This document shows positions 10,784 through 22,692 of a stretch of DNA of 64,000 nt, one piece after another (positions within the stretch are counted from its first letter, which is position 1; every line of letters begins with the position of its first letter). Source of the stretch: Ctenosaura bakeri (Eukaryota; Chordata; Lepidosauria; Squamata; Iguanidae); contig CAOLHI010000958.1 in NCBI GenBank assembly GCA_948474755.1, forward strand, positions 62,001-126,000, given 5' to 3'. Made by a program: the position numbers and the translations under genes. Under the pieces are notes generated by a model, which had not been told where the DNA came from, searched no databases, and saw only the letters and a list, made by a program, of their open reading frames with translations.

Positions 10784-11525
10784 GACTATAAACTGCAGTA
10801 ACAATATTTATGTTGGATCCTGGGCTTGTGGAGGAAGATGGCAACATCCAGTGGTGGCTGGAACAGCAGTGGACATCTGCCAATAATTTGGGAGTGTTCC
10901 TTCTAGGCCAACAAATGGCCATCTCAGTTTAGGGAGAACAAAATTGCATCTGAATGGTACAGAGTGAGGGAGAAAAAAAACACACTTACATGTGTGCAAA
11001 AAAAATCTTGGATGTCCATTTGTGTGAATTTTGGAAAGGTACAAGCACTCAGGTAATTCATACAAATAATAATGACCCCACTGAATTCTGGCCAATGCTT
11101 TGGCTTTAACTGGTGACCTTGGCCTGAATACCATTGTTCAGGGAAGGAAATCATGGTGTCCCCCCCTCCCCGCAATATTTCTGGACTACAACTTCTTGCA
11201 ACCATAGCAAGCAGAGATAAAGACCAGGAATGTTAGAAGTTGCATCCAACCTTTGGAAATCCATAGTATCCACACAGCTGTTATGGGTTAACCCAATAAG
11301 AGCAGACATATTGAATCATTAGGATTTACGTAAGCATTGTCTCACCAATCAAAAACTGATTCAGTGGGTCTATTCTACTTGGATTACCAATACGAATCAA
11401 GTTAGTGTATTCTTGGCTGATGGCTTTATATTGTTGCTTTTATGTTGATACAGTTATAAAATGATTATAAACTATCCCGAGGGGTGTCTTTTGGACCAGA
11501 ATGTCAAGACATATATTCTTTAAAA
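10784..11525. other. Mostly unassigned; hAT-like scrap near 11.18 kb
   Basis: CTGGACTACAACTTCTTGCA at about 11180 resembles the centre of the hAT-like MITEs. The open frames on the minus strand here (93-108 codons) show no domain. Confidence 0.35.
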
Positions 11526-11622
11526 CAGGGGTAGGAATTAAACAGTCCTCTAGATATTGCTGGACTCTATCTCTCAGCAGCCTTAGCCAGCATAGCCAGT
11601 GGGGTGGAATGCTTGGAGTTTT
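11526..11622. mobile_element. hAT-like MITE fragment
   Basis: It starts CAGGGGTAGGAATTAAACAG, then CCTCTAGATATTGCTGGACT and CAGCAGCCTTAGCCAGCATA, matching the left half of the reptile 'caggggtgggaa..ccagatgttgttggact' MITE. The right half is missing. Confidence 0.55.
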
Positions 11623-12689
11623 AAATAAATAATGTCTGGAGGACAGCATGATTCTACCTCCCCGTTAAAGGAAAACTAAGAAACCTAGACTGACTAAAAT
11701 TAAGTCTTGTACTTCTCATTAATCCCCTTCTAGAATATTATCCCAGCCTGCTTGTTTTGAGAGTAGAGCAGGCATTCTCCATTTCTGTTTGTAATTGTAA
11801 GAAGAATCACTTTGAAAACCAAAAATCCCATAAACATCTGGAATGGAAAAAAACAATAATAAACTTGTTTGCACAACGTAGCTTTGGAAAGCACTTTTCA
11901 GACGCTGCCTCAAGATTTTTTTATTTTTTTTTTCTCTCTGTTGTAAAAACATCACTGTTTTTGCAGTTTTGCAGTTTTAAGCTCCAAACGGCCCAAAACG
12001 ATGAACACACAGATGCATTTCAACAAATATTTCACAAGGCCTCTGCAACCTCTCTTCCTCCTCTTCCTCCTCCTCAAATCAGTCAAAATAAATACTGTCA
12101 CAGGTAAAACTTAAAACATGGCTTTCCCCACAAAAAGCATACACAAACATACAGAACATTAGCTGATTTCAACACTTGAGTCTCCTATGATGCAAGGACA
12201 CACAATCCACTGTTTGTGTGAAGGTGTGAGTGGGTGACACCATGGCCACAGTAACATGAGAATTCATGTGGGTGGTGGCAGAAGTAAATCAGTAGTGTTA
12301 TAGCAACAACAAAGTACAAAATTAGACAGAGAGCTATCTTGCACATCAAGTCATGCTTATGGACTCTAGCAAGTCAAATGTGCTTATTTTAAGGGGTGCT
12401 TATTTTATTGTTCCCTGGTTAAAAGGGAGAAACAAAGAATTTCTGCATACATGTACCAGAAAGAAGATTAGATTTGATCCTGATGTTTTGTTTTCTCTAT
12501 GCTGGGAAGTTTTTGATGCGTTTGTTTCTTTCAGGATGACTTCTATAGTCTCAGGGTCCACAGTCAAGAACAGGTTTACCCTATTATGATTGTAAAGATT
12601 AAAGCATTGGTTAAGAATGTTCATATGTGTATTTATTGTTTTATTCAAGGTATGGGTATATTACCATTTAGCAGAGCTAAATACTTTAC
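11623..12689. other. Repeat-free AT-rich stretch
   Basis: No transposon piece seen. The segment 11805-12110 has a 116-codon open frame (11757-12107), but it is poly-F/K rich and looks compositional. Some words (CAGACGCTGCCTCAAG, CTCCAAACGGCCCAAAACGA) contain CpG and look unlike the repeats, so alignment for conservation would be reasonable. Confidence 0.3.
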
Positions 12690-12782
12690 TTTTTTGGACT
12701 ACAACTCCTCCAACACCCTAACCAGCAAAACCTGTGACTATGGCTGTGTTGTATAGGGGATTCAAGGAATTATAGTCTAGAA
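12690..12782. mobile_element. hAT-like MITE scrap
   Basis: TTGGACTACAACTCCTCCAA and GGAATTATAGTCTAGAATAA are the inverted inner arms of the same MITE type. The outer ends are not visible. Confidence 0.4.
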
Positions 12783-13768
12783 TAATGGAATCAAATAGTT
12801 GGAAGAGACTTGAAAGGGCTATCCAGTCCAATCTCCTGTGCTGTAGGAATACACAACTAAAGCACCCCTGAAAGATGGCCATGCAGCCTCTGTTTTAAGA
12901 CCAGAAAAGAAGGGCAGTTCATCACCCTTTGAGGCCACTGCCAGACAGCTTTTACACTCAAGACATTCTTCCTAATATTTAGATGGAATTTCTTGTAATT
13001 TTATTTCATTGGTTTGTGTCCTAGGCCCTTTCTGCCCCATACCCCATTAGCACATTCTTACAGTCCTAGCATTGCTGTTTGTATGATGTTGTCAGGTTAG
13101 GAACACTCTCTTCCACACCTTTCCGCCTTAGGTGGATGAATAGAGGTAATGCCACTGGTGTTCCTTCCACATTACCGTGTCCTTGGCCACTCTCTTTCCC
13201 CCGCCTTCACCTGCCCCATTGCTCCTGATTGGTGGCTTTGTTTTGTTTTTGAGAGCTGTACTAACACAGCAATGTTGTAACAGCACAACACATCACTACA
13301 CCGTTGCACTTTTGTGCTATGATGCTTAAAAATGTATTTAAAAAAATAAAAACGTTTTAACTCAAAGGAGAAATTTAAAATAAACACAGAGAGTAGTTAA
13401 AGGAGGGACAAGCTGATCACATCCACACCCCACTCCACCGACTCCTGGATCTGTGATGACAGGAAGCACTATCAGGCACTATTACGGTATTGCACTAAGC
13501 TGGCTGACAGAATTGAAGGAGAAATAGAATAATGTGGTTTGGTGATGCTTGGGGACATGACACCAGATGGATAGCGATGGTGTTGTGTGGTAGTACAACT
13601 CCAGGACTGGAAACAGCCTGCTGCTTTTGTGGTATAGCAACGTTGTGCAGAAACGGCCCTAGTCACTGGACCAGCAAAGAACAAACTTCCTCCAACTGCT
13701 ACTCGAGATCCCTTCAAGTATTTAAAGATGGCTATCATATCATCTCTCAACCTTCTTTGGGGGGTTGA
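12783..13768 (-). mobile_element. CR1 LINE 3' fragment, split by a MITE
   Basis: The left part (12783-13020) aligns to the CR1 3' end (AGTTGGAAGAGACTTGAAAG, then CTATCCAGTCCAATCTCCTG). The right part (13662-13768) continues the same alignment without loss, covering the ORF2 C-terminal segment that reads RRLRDDMIAIFKYLKGS against [17 protein letters not shown] in the intact CR1. The gap is exactly the element at 13024-13658. It is old and broken. Confidence 0.8.
13024..13658. mobile_element. Harbinger-like MITE inserted in CR1
   Basis: The ends GGCCCTTTCTGCCCC and TTGTGCAGAAACGGCC are inverted repeats. They sit in the CR1 fragment at GTCCTA/GTCACTGG, with CTA on both sides (13021-13023 and 13659-13661). 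TA or CCTAG are equally compatible because the flank and tip share bases. The interior has no open transposase frame. Confidence 0.7.
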
Positions 13769-13830
13769 ACAGCAACAACAACTTCTGTTTCTCCCCCTCC
13801 CCTTCCTCTTCCTCTTTCTCATTGTTTACT

Positions 13831-14024
13831 GTTGTTGTTGTGTGCCTCCAAGTCATTTCTGACTTATGGTGACCCTAAGGCAACCTATCACAGGGTTTTC
13901 TGAGGCTGAGAGTATGTGACACACCCAAAATCACCCAATGGGTTTCCATGGCCAAAAGGGTAATCAAACCCTGCTCTTCAGGGTCATAGTCCAATGTTCT
14001 AACCACTACACCATGCTGACTCTC
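13831..14024 (-). mobile_element. tRNA-derived SINE with BovB-type tail
   Basis: Read on the minus strand the head is GTCAGCATGGTGTAGTGGTT with a B-box-like region, and it ends in the (AAC)n tail. On the plus strand the tail appears as GTTGTTGTTGTGTGCCTCCA, AGTCATTTCTGACTTATGGT, GACCCTAAGG. A fairly complete copy; an internal stretch of the 'aggaaggcaaaggcaaa' region is missing. Confidence 0.9.
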
Positions 14025-14261
14025 ACTGCTGCTGATGCTACTACTACTATTGCTATTACTCCAACTTATTCTCTAAAGTTTGAACTTACTGAACACATCC
14101 AACTTTGCTATATTTTAGGGCACAAATTCTATTCCATATCACCCTGAACTTAGCTGATTGCATCTGATTTGTGAAACTAAGCTGGGTCCAGCCTGGTTAA
14201 TGCATGAATGAAAGTTGCTGTTTGCTATCAAGTTGGCTTCAGCTTCTGGAACCCTACCTAA

Positions 14262-14442
14262 GGGCTTTTCCACACTACACTGTTATACATCCTATGGAAT
14301 CTTGGGGTTTGCAATTTAGGGAGGGGCATTTAGAATTCTCAGCCAGAGAGCTCTTTGGCCTCAGTCAACTACAAATCCCAGAATTCCACAGGATGTTGAA
14401 AGTGAAATAATAGCACTATGACAGTATAGTGCGGAAAGGCCC
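14262..14442. mobile_element. Palindromic MITE family A
   Basis: The left end is GGGCTTTTCCACACTACACT, with a small deletion of the 'atagtgctattattcca' part. The centre GGGAGGGGCATTTAGAATTC and right arm to TAGTGCGGAAAGGCCC are complete. Flanks are TAA (14259-14261) and TAG (14443-14445). Confidence 0.88.
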
Positions 14443-16003
14443 TAGTCCTGCAAACTCAGGGCTGTGGCTTCCTTTTTTGAATCCATTCATCTGTAATATA
14501 CTCTTCCCTTTTTACCTATTGCCTTCCATATTGCTGAGCATTATCAGCTTTTCTGATGAATCATGTTGGCCCAAAAAACAATTCTTCCAGAAATTCTGGA
14601 GAACCACTGAAAGTCAAAACTGTGCAAAATTGGCATACTTCAGTTTACAAAGCCCCTAACAAAGAAGCTTCTTTTTACAAAGTCTTTTTATGCTTCCACC
14701 CCCCTCTCTGTTCCACCATGTCCTCTGTCTAGCTTGACATTTTCTCAGCAGTATCAACCCTGGGAGGATACTGAAAGGGGGCTGGAGAAACACAGACCTG
14801 TGGTGTTTGGATGCAGCAGCGCATCTACGGTGAGCAATGCAATAAAAGCTTGAGCTGGGAAAGTATGGGGTTCTACAGTAGCTGTGTGTACCTGCCTGTA
14901 ACAGGCAAGATAAACAGCAGAAGTCTCCAGAATCCCTTGCTGTGTATATAGGAATAGCAAAACAGAGAGAGAAGGGGAAAGCAGATAGACTTGAAGTGGA
15001 TAAAAAAGTGCTGGTGAAAGAAAAGGTAATCCCTTGAGTTACTTTGGACAAAACCTTCAGATCATCTCTAGAAGGTTCAAAAAATTGTATGTTAATTTAT
15101 ATATACATTACTCAATGGAATTGTTTCATTTCACAAGTGCGTATTTTATGTTTTATATAAAAAGATTGCAGAAGCATTTTGAATTCCTCCTCATCATCAT
15201 CTTTGTCTTCATCTTCTTTTTTGGTACAAGAACCCAGTGCCTATTTTTTCCATGATATTTGTGTCTCCAGTACCAAATTTTCTGCTAAAGACATAATGCC
15301 CAAGAACACATCAAACTTCATTAACTGAGGTATAGGTGTATAAGGCAGCTTCCTGTGTCTCTGTGTTCTCCATAAGGCAACTTATAATAGTCAGAAAAAT
15401 ACCACATGACAAATTATCATATTTTAAAACTTTAGAAAACAAACCATAGGTCAGGACTGGCTCCAGATTTGAGGGGTCATTTTCAGTGAGCTTCTGATGG
15501 CTTGGAGCTACTGCTTCTAATTTTCCCACAATGACCCTGATGTGGTGTCAGTCTAGCATATTATGGGAAATTTAAAATCACAGCCCTAAACCACAAGGCA
15601 CTGGGAGATGGATGAGGCAGAGCAATCCTTAATTTAGTCTTTGGCTTTGTTAGGGTACTGGGTCCCTGGCAGCTGTGTGAGGATGGTGTGTTCTGGTGTT
15701 GGATTTGCAGTATGCTCTAAAAGTAGCTCATATATTCATCCAGAGAAAGCTAAGAAGAAATGATACGTTTCAAAAACCCCTTTTAAATACTCCATTTGGG
15801 ACTATATGCCCTTGGGAGAAGAATTTTCTAAGGCTGTGGAGCCACCATCTGAAGGTCCTTGTTAACTGTCTAGTCCAATGATTCTTAACCTTTTCTTTAC
15901 AGTGGACGCCTTGTAAATATAATTTGTTCCTAGGGTCCTCCAAAACTTAACTCAGGATTTAAATATTTAAATTTAGATTTAAATATTCAAATACTCATTT
16001 AAA
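14443..16003. other. No feature recognised
   Basis: Several open frames exist (up to 131 codons at 14656-15051, minus), but they are rich in S, F and C without domains and overlap others on the opposite strand. Confidence 0.45.
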
Positions 16004-16025
16004 TATTTATTTATTTATTTATTTA
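16004..16025. repeat. (TTTA)n microsatellite
   Basis: Tandem TTTA/ATTT units in an A/T-rich context. Confidence 0.8.
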
Positions 16026-16035
16026 GTAAAGGCTT

Positions 16036-16140
16036 CTGGAGACTAAGATTCAAATCTCTGCTCAGACAGAGGGTGATTTTGGGCAAATCACATTCTCTCA
16101 GCCTCAGAAGAAGACAAAGGCAAACCCTCTGTGAACAAAG
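16036..16140 (+). mobile_element. Partial tRNA-derived SINE
   Basis: Only the middle is present: CTGGAGACTAAGATTCAAAT (B-box side), TTTGGGCAAATCACATTCTC, TCAGCCTCAGAAGAAGACAA. It abuts the LTR-like unit that starts at 16152, so it may have been cut by that insertion. Confidence 0.75.
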
Positions 16141-16151
16141 GGCTATTACCC

Positions 16152-17046
16152 TGATTTCTGGGGTCCCTTGGGGGACAGCTCAATGGGCTCCACGTGATGG
16201 GGAATGGAAACTAGCCAGAGCACAAACAATAGCAATGCGAGAGACAGAGTAACCTAGCGGGGTCTTTTTACCCAGTTTTTACGGGGTCAGGTGAAGCCAA
16301 AAACCAAACAAAGATGTCCAATAAAATGATTTTATTGAATGAAAGTCTCACGCACCAATGCATTCACTCACACACTCACTCAAGACCTATTAAGAAGCAA
16401 AAGAGAAGAAACTGAATAGGGGAATATTGAAGGAGTTGTAGCTGGGGTAATACTGCACCTTTTCCTGAGGTCCTTGGTCCGGTAAAAACAATGGAGAAGT
16501 GGAGCTCAGCATGGAGAGGGCTGAGTGGATTACTCAACGGACAGAGAAACAGTCTGCTGGGGTGACCGGGAGTGATCCAAAGAACCGCTCAAAAACTGGG
16601 GCTATTTGTAGGGGGAAAAGTACCTGGATGGCTCATCCTTGCCCGTGGAGAACAATGGGTGTTGCAACGAGAAAGAAGTCCCACAATGGTAACTTCCTTT
16701 GTGTGATGAGATTACAAGGTGTTGCCAAAGTCTCAGGATCTTCGGCTGCACTGGGTTGTGGTGTGACCTCATGTAAATGGTCCTTGCCTGATAGGATTTT
16801 ATTGCTGTCAGTGCTCAACTTGGGGAAAAGACACTAATCCCCTCAAGTTGGCTGCTCAGTGGCTGAAGACCCTTTGTCTACTGTGGGTTTGCACATCTTA
16901 AGGTCTCCTGGGGCTACGTGACTGGGGATTTTACTGGTCTGACCTGGTTCTTGATTGTTTGACCGTTGCTGCCTACATGCCCATCTGAGTAACCTCTCAG
17001 ACACATTGAATCATATTTTAATATCAAAATTGTAGACCCCAGGACA
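16152..17046 (-). mobile_element. LTR-like unit, copy 2
   Basis: Homologous to 9864-10783. On the minus strand it begins TGTCCTGGGGTC and ends GACCCCAGAAATCA. It has CCTACAAATAGCCCC in the place of copy 1's TATA box and AATAAAATC about 275 bp further on. The inferred class is a solo LTR of an endogenous retrovirus-like or other LTR retroelement. The two copies are too diverged, and the DNA between them too unrelated, to be the two ends of one provirus. No TSD found. Confidence 0.5.
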
Positions 17047-17100
17047 GGGTTTACCAGTGAGGTAACAGGGCAAAAAAAGTCCCCTGTGGTAGGTTAACTT

Positions 17101-17318
17101 TAGGGTTGCCAGACACTGGAAATGATTTGAAGGCTGAGGCCCTCCAAATGCCCCTTGCTAAACTGCAAACTCCAGGATTCCATAGGAAGTTGAAAGTGGA
17201 ATAATAGCACTATAACAGTGTAACGTGGAAGTGGCCTTACTTCAGTTTCTGCAAACTGAATGGTGGAAATTAAAGTGGAATCATAGTGCAATAGTTGTGT
17301 AGTGTGGAAAGGCTCTGA
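17101..17318. mobile_element. SINE tail scrap plus family A MITE half copies
   Basis: 17101-17137 is a SINE tail (TAGGGTTGCCAGACACTGGA, AATGATTTGAAGGC). 17138-17236 is a right half of family A (CCCCTTGCTAAACTGCAAAC to GTAACGTGGAAGTGGCC). 17237-17318 is a second, diverged right end (GTGTAGTGTGGAAAGGCTCT). Confidence 0.7.
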
Positions 17319-18507
17319 GTTCAAAATGCAAAAGTAGTATGCATTCAGTTAACTCACCAAGGAGGAGGAGTGTAAAGAGCAGAATCTTGCCCTTCCCGCT
17401 AGGCTCAAGCAAAAGTCAACTGTTGTCGACTCTCCCATTGTATTTGTTCTTCCTCATTAATAACTTCTGCCGTTTTGAGCACACTGTGATGTTGCTTGGC
17501 AATAGATCTCCTTGTTGTCACCCATGAAATAGTGGAGAGTATGTCAGAAGAAATTGGAAGTTAAATCCTTTCCTCATCTGCTCCAAATGATACTTCTCCC
17601 AGTAGTATTTTGTTTTTTTTTTGCAGGGTCCAAAAATTGGCAAGATAAAAAATGTTATTTGAAAATAATGTACGAATGATAGGAGTTACAGAGGTAATAT
17701 ATGTCTAACCATTTTGGTTATAGTTGATGACTTTCTCCCCATCCCCCTATCACACATCATGGACACACAAAAATTGAAAACAGACTAGAATAGAAACAGG
17801 TGTTTCCTGCTTATTCACTGTACCACTTTCCAAAAGTAGCAGGAAGTTCTTCAGGAAGCATTACAGGTCAGTTTCATTGTGATGAGAGAGATTATAAAGG
17901 CTAGCTGTCAATAATATCAAGTACATTTTCTGTGGGAATACCTACCACCCAAGGTCTTCAGAGAAGTGATAAGAAAGGAATGAGTAAGGTTGCTAGATAA
18001 TCTGCAGTTTAGGGAAAAAAAAGATATGAATCTGCAACAGGAAAATAAATGTAATTACTTAAATATATCTTCTAAATATATGCAATCTATTCAACCATCA
18101 CTGCAAAATTGTACATCTAACACAGGATGAAGGAAATGGCTGTGTGACATAACCCTGCTCCCTGATGTCATCTGTGTTCTGTATCTCCACCCCTTGGCAA
18201 AGGTACAGACACAACTCAGGTTGCACTGTAGACTCCCAGATTCTCCCAGTTAGTATTCTCCTAGTTGGCATGTCTAATGATTTGGGAAATTCTGTTGGGG
18301 CTGCAAAATTCCTGGAACTGTTTACTGAAAAGTAACTTTTCAGGTTGCAACCTAGGAGTGGAGCTATGTGGTGGAGATTACATTAGGTTGGAGATTATGT
18401 GGCCATGTGATCCATTCTTAGCCCTATTTGCATGCTACATTCATTACTTTGCTGTAATACCAGCACAAGATTCTGAGGTCCATTCACACTCTAGATGTTA
18501 GCATTAA
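17319..18507. other. No feature recognised
   Basis: AT-rich apparently unique DNA. No repeat family or coding signal identified. Confidence 0.45.
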
Positions 18508-18648
18508 GATTCCACTTTGACAGCCATGGCTACATCTTATGGAATCTGGCCGAGAATTTTAAATACCCCTCCCTAAAATACAAATTCCACTATAAATCAC
18601 AACGCTATGGCCTCAGAGCACTATAACTGTGTAGTGTAAAAGGGTCCC
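18508..18648. mobile_element. Degenerate family A-like MITE
   Basis: Recognisable parts are GATTCCACTTTGACAGCC, TACCCCTCCCTAAAATACAA and the right end CACTATAACTGTGTAGTGTA. It is diverged and internally rearranged. Confidence 0.6.
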
Positions 18649-18764
18649 TGGCTTGAAAATAAAAAAGAGAGAGCGGTGAAACAGGAATTCAATTTTTTAA
18701 AAGTTTCTTTGTTTTTATAAGGGTTGTTGTGCCGACTTATTTACAGAGGGGTATCAGAGGGCTT

Positions 18765-18963
18765 GAGAACCAACATGATGTAGTGATTTCAATATTGGAC
18801 TATGACTCTGGAGATTCCTTGCCACGGTTTGGTTCCCTGCTCAGTCATGGAAACCCACTCTATGACCTTGGGCACATTGCACAATCTTAGCCACAGAGAT
18901 CCCTGTGATAGGTTTGTGTTAGGGTCATCATAAGTAAGACATAACTTGAAAGGCACAACAAAC
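18765..18963 (+). mobile_element. tRNA-derived SINE with BovB-type tail
   Basis: The head AACATGATGTAGTGATTTCA, the B-box side with GGTTTGGTTCCC, then GAAACCCACTCTATGACCTT and the tail GGGTCATCATAAGTAAGACA, TAACTTGAAAGGCACAACAA are in family order. Confidence 0.85.
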
Positions 18964-21098
18964 CAGAGGGTTAATGTGTATAAGGTTTTATTTAGTGGGC
19001 TACCAAAATCAAATTCTAATTTAAGGATTATGGCTGGAATCTTGTTGGTGTACTATGCTAGCAGTTATATTTTGTTGGTCAAGGTGGTGAAGGAGGGCAG
19101 ACAAAATCAGCCAGCTCTGAGAAATCCACTGTTCTGCTGCCTTACTTCTTTGACAGCTGCCATACCAACAGCCTTTTCCTTAAACACCATTGCCTATCCC
19201 ACTGTAGTTACACTTCCAGGATTCCAGCCAAAGAGACATAAAAAGAGAAACCTTGGGGCTGTTCTTTAACAGTTAGCCCCTGGCAATAGCAGATTGAGAG
19301 CACTTCAGGCCAGTTGGTCACAATCTTCCCTACTATGATGACATACATATTATTTTTATTATATTATTTATATTATTTAACTATTTAGCAGTTATTTTCC
19401 AGATTGCACCCAAATATATAAATATAAATATATAAATTAGCATGGTTGCATATTTAAGGAAATCTCTCTTGTCCTCTTTTGGACTGATGGTTGTCTTCTC
19501 TTTGAGTGATTCATAAGTGGCCACCTTAGTTGGGTGGTTTCAGCCAGAATCCAGCTGTGCAGTTATGAATCCATAACCCAGAGTTATGCAGGTGTGAATG
19601 TTTTGTATTCATGATCTCTACCAATTCACTAGTTTAGGGGATACATAGGGACTGTGAAAGTCCCCCAAACCTCACTTGCTGAGCAGAAGTCACTATGATT
19701 GGCAGGGGTCTGCCTGTCTGGAACAGCTGATTGTGCCAGGAATCTTGCTTCTGTCTGTTATATTGGAGATTGTTCATGGGAGAGTGTGAGACTGACAGTC
19801 GGCTACTTCCCAATTGACCCCCAGACCCCCATCAATTGCAGTGGCTGCTGCTCAGTAAGTGGGGATTGAGCGGGATGGGACAAGAGTCACTGTGTAGCAT
19901 TGTAACTATGGCACTTGTACATTTGTAACTCTTCAACAGAATTCCAGCCATTTTTCTTACGTTAAAGAAGCCAAAAGATATAAGCAGGGATAAAAAATGC
20001 TCAAGGAGTAATTTTTGGCAGACAAACTGCACAGGAAGAAAGGATGAATACGTTCTTCTTCCCTTGTTCCAGTCTTTTGATGGCTATGTTCTGTTTGTAT
20101 TTTCTTAATGGTGGTTAGGAGATTCAGACAGCTTTGTGCAATGTCTTTCCACTCTGAATGTGTCTGTTTATTTGCCTCTCTACTTTTATGAATATCTCAG
20201 CCTGAAATGCCCACTCCAGACTTATTACTTATCTTAGGGGATTTTTGTTTCCAAAGAACGAGATGTCAAGAAGTGCTTTGGCTTCCGGTCACAGTGAGGC
20301 ATTTAGGCAATGTCGGAGTCCCCGCTGTTCACACAAAGATTTTACTCTGGAGAGCAGTTAATTCTCCTTCCAGCAAGATGGCACAGTGGTCTGGGCAGAG
20401 ATATTAAGCATTGAATGGGCATCAGACTTGTAATGACATTATGTTCTCCTGACTCATTTTAGGTTATGAGGTATTTTTAAACTTTTATCCTTTGGTGAAT
20501 CAGCTCTTGGGTAAATATGTTCCTCAACTCAAGCCCTTTTGTGGTTAGGAATTTATGTTTTCTTTTGCTTTTTTTATATTTGCTGTGGAAATCTGTGTTT
20601 TGGATATATGTTAAAATGAGCAGACTGGCCTGCTCTGTTCAAACAATTAGCCATAGATCAGCTGTTGGGAGCTCAAACCATTAATTTAGGAAGAAATTGT
20701 CTTGCTCAGGAAAGTGGCAAACCTTTGACAATGCCATAAATAGGAAATAATCAATTATGGCCATTTCCATGCTAGCAAGAAGATCTATACAGGGTGTTCT
20801 GAGGGCATCTCAGTGTGTTTGGACAGAGTTTATTTCTCTGTATAAATGGAGGGAATACCGCAGTCTTGGGGTTTTCACCATTTCTATTATTTTTCTTTGG
20901 GAAAATTATTATTTTGGACTATAACAGCTATTAACCTCTGAGATTTAGAGCCTGTAAAGTAGCTTTCCCAAACTTGGCTCTACATATTCTTCAACATTGT
21001 ATAAAATTCCACATGAGAACCTATCATATCCCATTCCTTCTTGGCAGGGGCCAAAGTGGATGGTGCATGACTGGATTGCTCACAGCAATCCTAAAATG
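18964..21098. other. No feature recognised
   Basis: A long stretch without identifiable repeats except A/T-rich runs near 19350-19440. The segment 20190-20420 has a 66-codon frame and a few CpG words (TTCCGGTCACAGTG, GTCGGAGTCCCCGCTG) unlike the background, but no assignable function. Confidence 0.4.

Positions 21099-21146
<48 letters not shown>
21099..21146. repeat. (GATA)12 microsatellite
   Basis: An uninterrupted tetranucleotide array of about 12 units. Confidence 0.95.
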
Positions 21147-21214
21147 TCACTGATTGATTTTTGGAATTCATTGTTTTATTAGCCCATATTTTGAAAATAA
21201 GACTTTTCCATCCT

Positions 21215-21765
21215 TCTGGAGAAACGAGTCTGTAATCAAGAAATCAGAACATTAAAGCTTGAAAAGGCAACCTTGACAAAACTAGATAAGATCCTCAAGT
21301 GTAAAGACATATCATTAAATATCAAAGTCAGAATTATTGAGGACATGGTATTTCTGATATCTATATATGGCTGTGAAAACTGGACAGTGAAGAAAGCTGA
21401 CAGGGAAAAAAAATCCCAACTCCTTTGATGTGCAGTCCTGAAGGAGAGTGCCAGAAATACCATAGACTGCAAAAAAGATGAGTGAACAGGTCTTAGAGCA
21501 AATCAAGCCTGAAGACTCAAAAGCAAAGATGACTAAAATGAATTTATCATATTTCAGACCCATCATGAGATGATGAAACTCATTTGAAAACGATGACAAC
21601 GCTTGGAAAAGTGAAAGGCAGTAGGAAAAAAGGGAGACCACACTACAGGTGGACTGAGTCAATCAAGGAAACCATGGTCCTCAAATGGCAAGACCTGGGC
21701 AGAGCAGTTGATGATTGCTATACCTGGAGGTTTCTCCTTCATAGGGCCACCATAAGACCAGGTTG
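21215..21765 (+). pseudogene. BovB (RTE) LINE 3' coding fragment, decayed
   Basis: The plus strand reads, across stops and frame changes, the C-terminal region of the BovB reverse transcriptase protein. TNLDKILKS-, ITL-VKVRI- and YGCENWTVKKA-like segments come first. A frame at 21584-21766 follows, with GKVKGSRKKGRPHYRWTESI and WQDLGRAVDD, matching the conserved BovB C-terminus. There are internal stops, so it is not functional. It is one of three or four BovB pieces here; the family supplies the tail, and by general knowledge the machinery, for the local SINEs. Confidence 0.8.
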
Positions 21766-21812
21766 ATAACAATGGCAAATAGCAACCACAGCTAAGCTTT
21801 CAAACAAAGAAT

Positions 21813-22020
21813 ACCCAGTGTGGTGTACTGGTTAGACTGAGACCTGGAAGACCCTTGTTCAGGTCCCCACTGGGCCATTTAACTAATTTCCTAACCTTGC
21901 ACCAGGCACTGTCTCTCAGCTGCATAGGGTTGATGTGAGGACAAAGTAGGGAGAAGGGATATGTATATCCCTATCAAGTTAGTTGAAGGAAAGGAGGTGA
22001 GATTAAAAAAAAATAGAAAT
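21813..22020 (+). mobile_element. tRNA-derived SINE, second type
   Basis: The head CCAGTGTGGTGTACTGGTTA is followed by CTTGTTCAGGTCCCCACTGG, then TCTCTCAGCTGCATAGGGTT, GATGTGAGGACAAAGTAGGG and an A-rich tail. The 3' half differs from the BovB-tailed SINEs (it has the 'gttgttgtgaggataaaatggagaa' type body). Confidence 0.8.
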
Positions 22021-22692
22021 GATTTGACTGCCTTTCCTAAGCCCTTTGCAGTGTTTCCAATTAATTCTACAGATGAGGTCTAACCTCTCTTCCTCTTCTT
22101 GACTCAGTAGTGGGAGCTGCTGCACCCAAAGCCGCTCTCCCAGAAAACCTTGCAAAAGACCCCTGCATCAGTCTTGCCCAACATGATGACCTCCACATGC
22201 CTTAGAAGATGATTCCCTTCATATCTGGCCATTGTTCATGCTAGCTGGAGCTGATGGGAATTATGGTATCACCATTTTCTTTCTTGTTGTCTTAAATCTG
22301 TATTTTTTTTTCATTCGTTCATTCTTATATCTTTCCTCTTGAAGTGTATTACTGATGGATCAAGTTTTTTCTTCCTTTTGTGTATGCCTATATTATAGGC
22401 AGACATTATTGGGCATTTGCTGAGAGTCTGAGTCCACAGGGAGTCCAGATTGTGAGATACAGGCAGCCCTCTCCACCCCTCCAGGTCCCAGACCCAGACA
22501 AAGGAAAAACAGTTTCTATACAGTCCCAGTGGTTGCAGCTAGTGCCTGCCATTTTAATTTGCTCACAATACCCCTGAGGCCCCGGGATAGAATTGCTAGC
22601 AATCATACTTTGAAGGGGGTTAAAATGAGGGGCACCAATAGAAGCATTTGTCAGTTCAATTTTTTGTGTGTGTGCTGTGGACTGTTCAAACT
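22021..22692. other. No firm feature
   Basis: A hAT-like scrap may lie near 22225-22270 (CATTGTTCATGCTAGCTGGA). The rest is unassigned. The 99-codon minus frame at 22406-22705 shows no domain. Confidence 0.4.

Noticed and set aside
9864..17046. A single provirus with the two LTR-like units as its ends
   Set aside because: The units are too diverged from each other, and the DNA between them contains SINE, MITE and CR1 pieces but no gag, pol or env-like frame.
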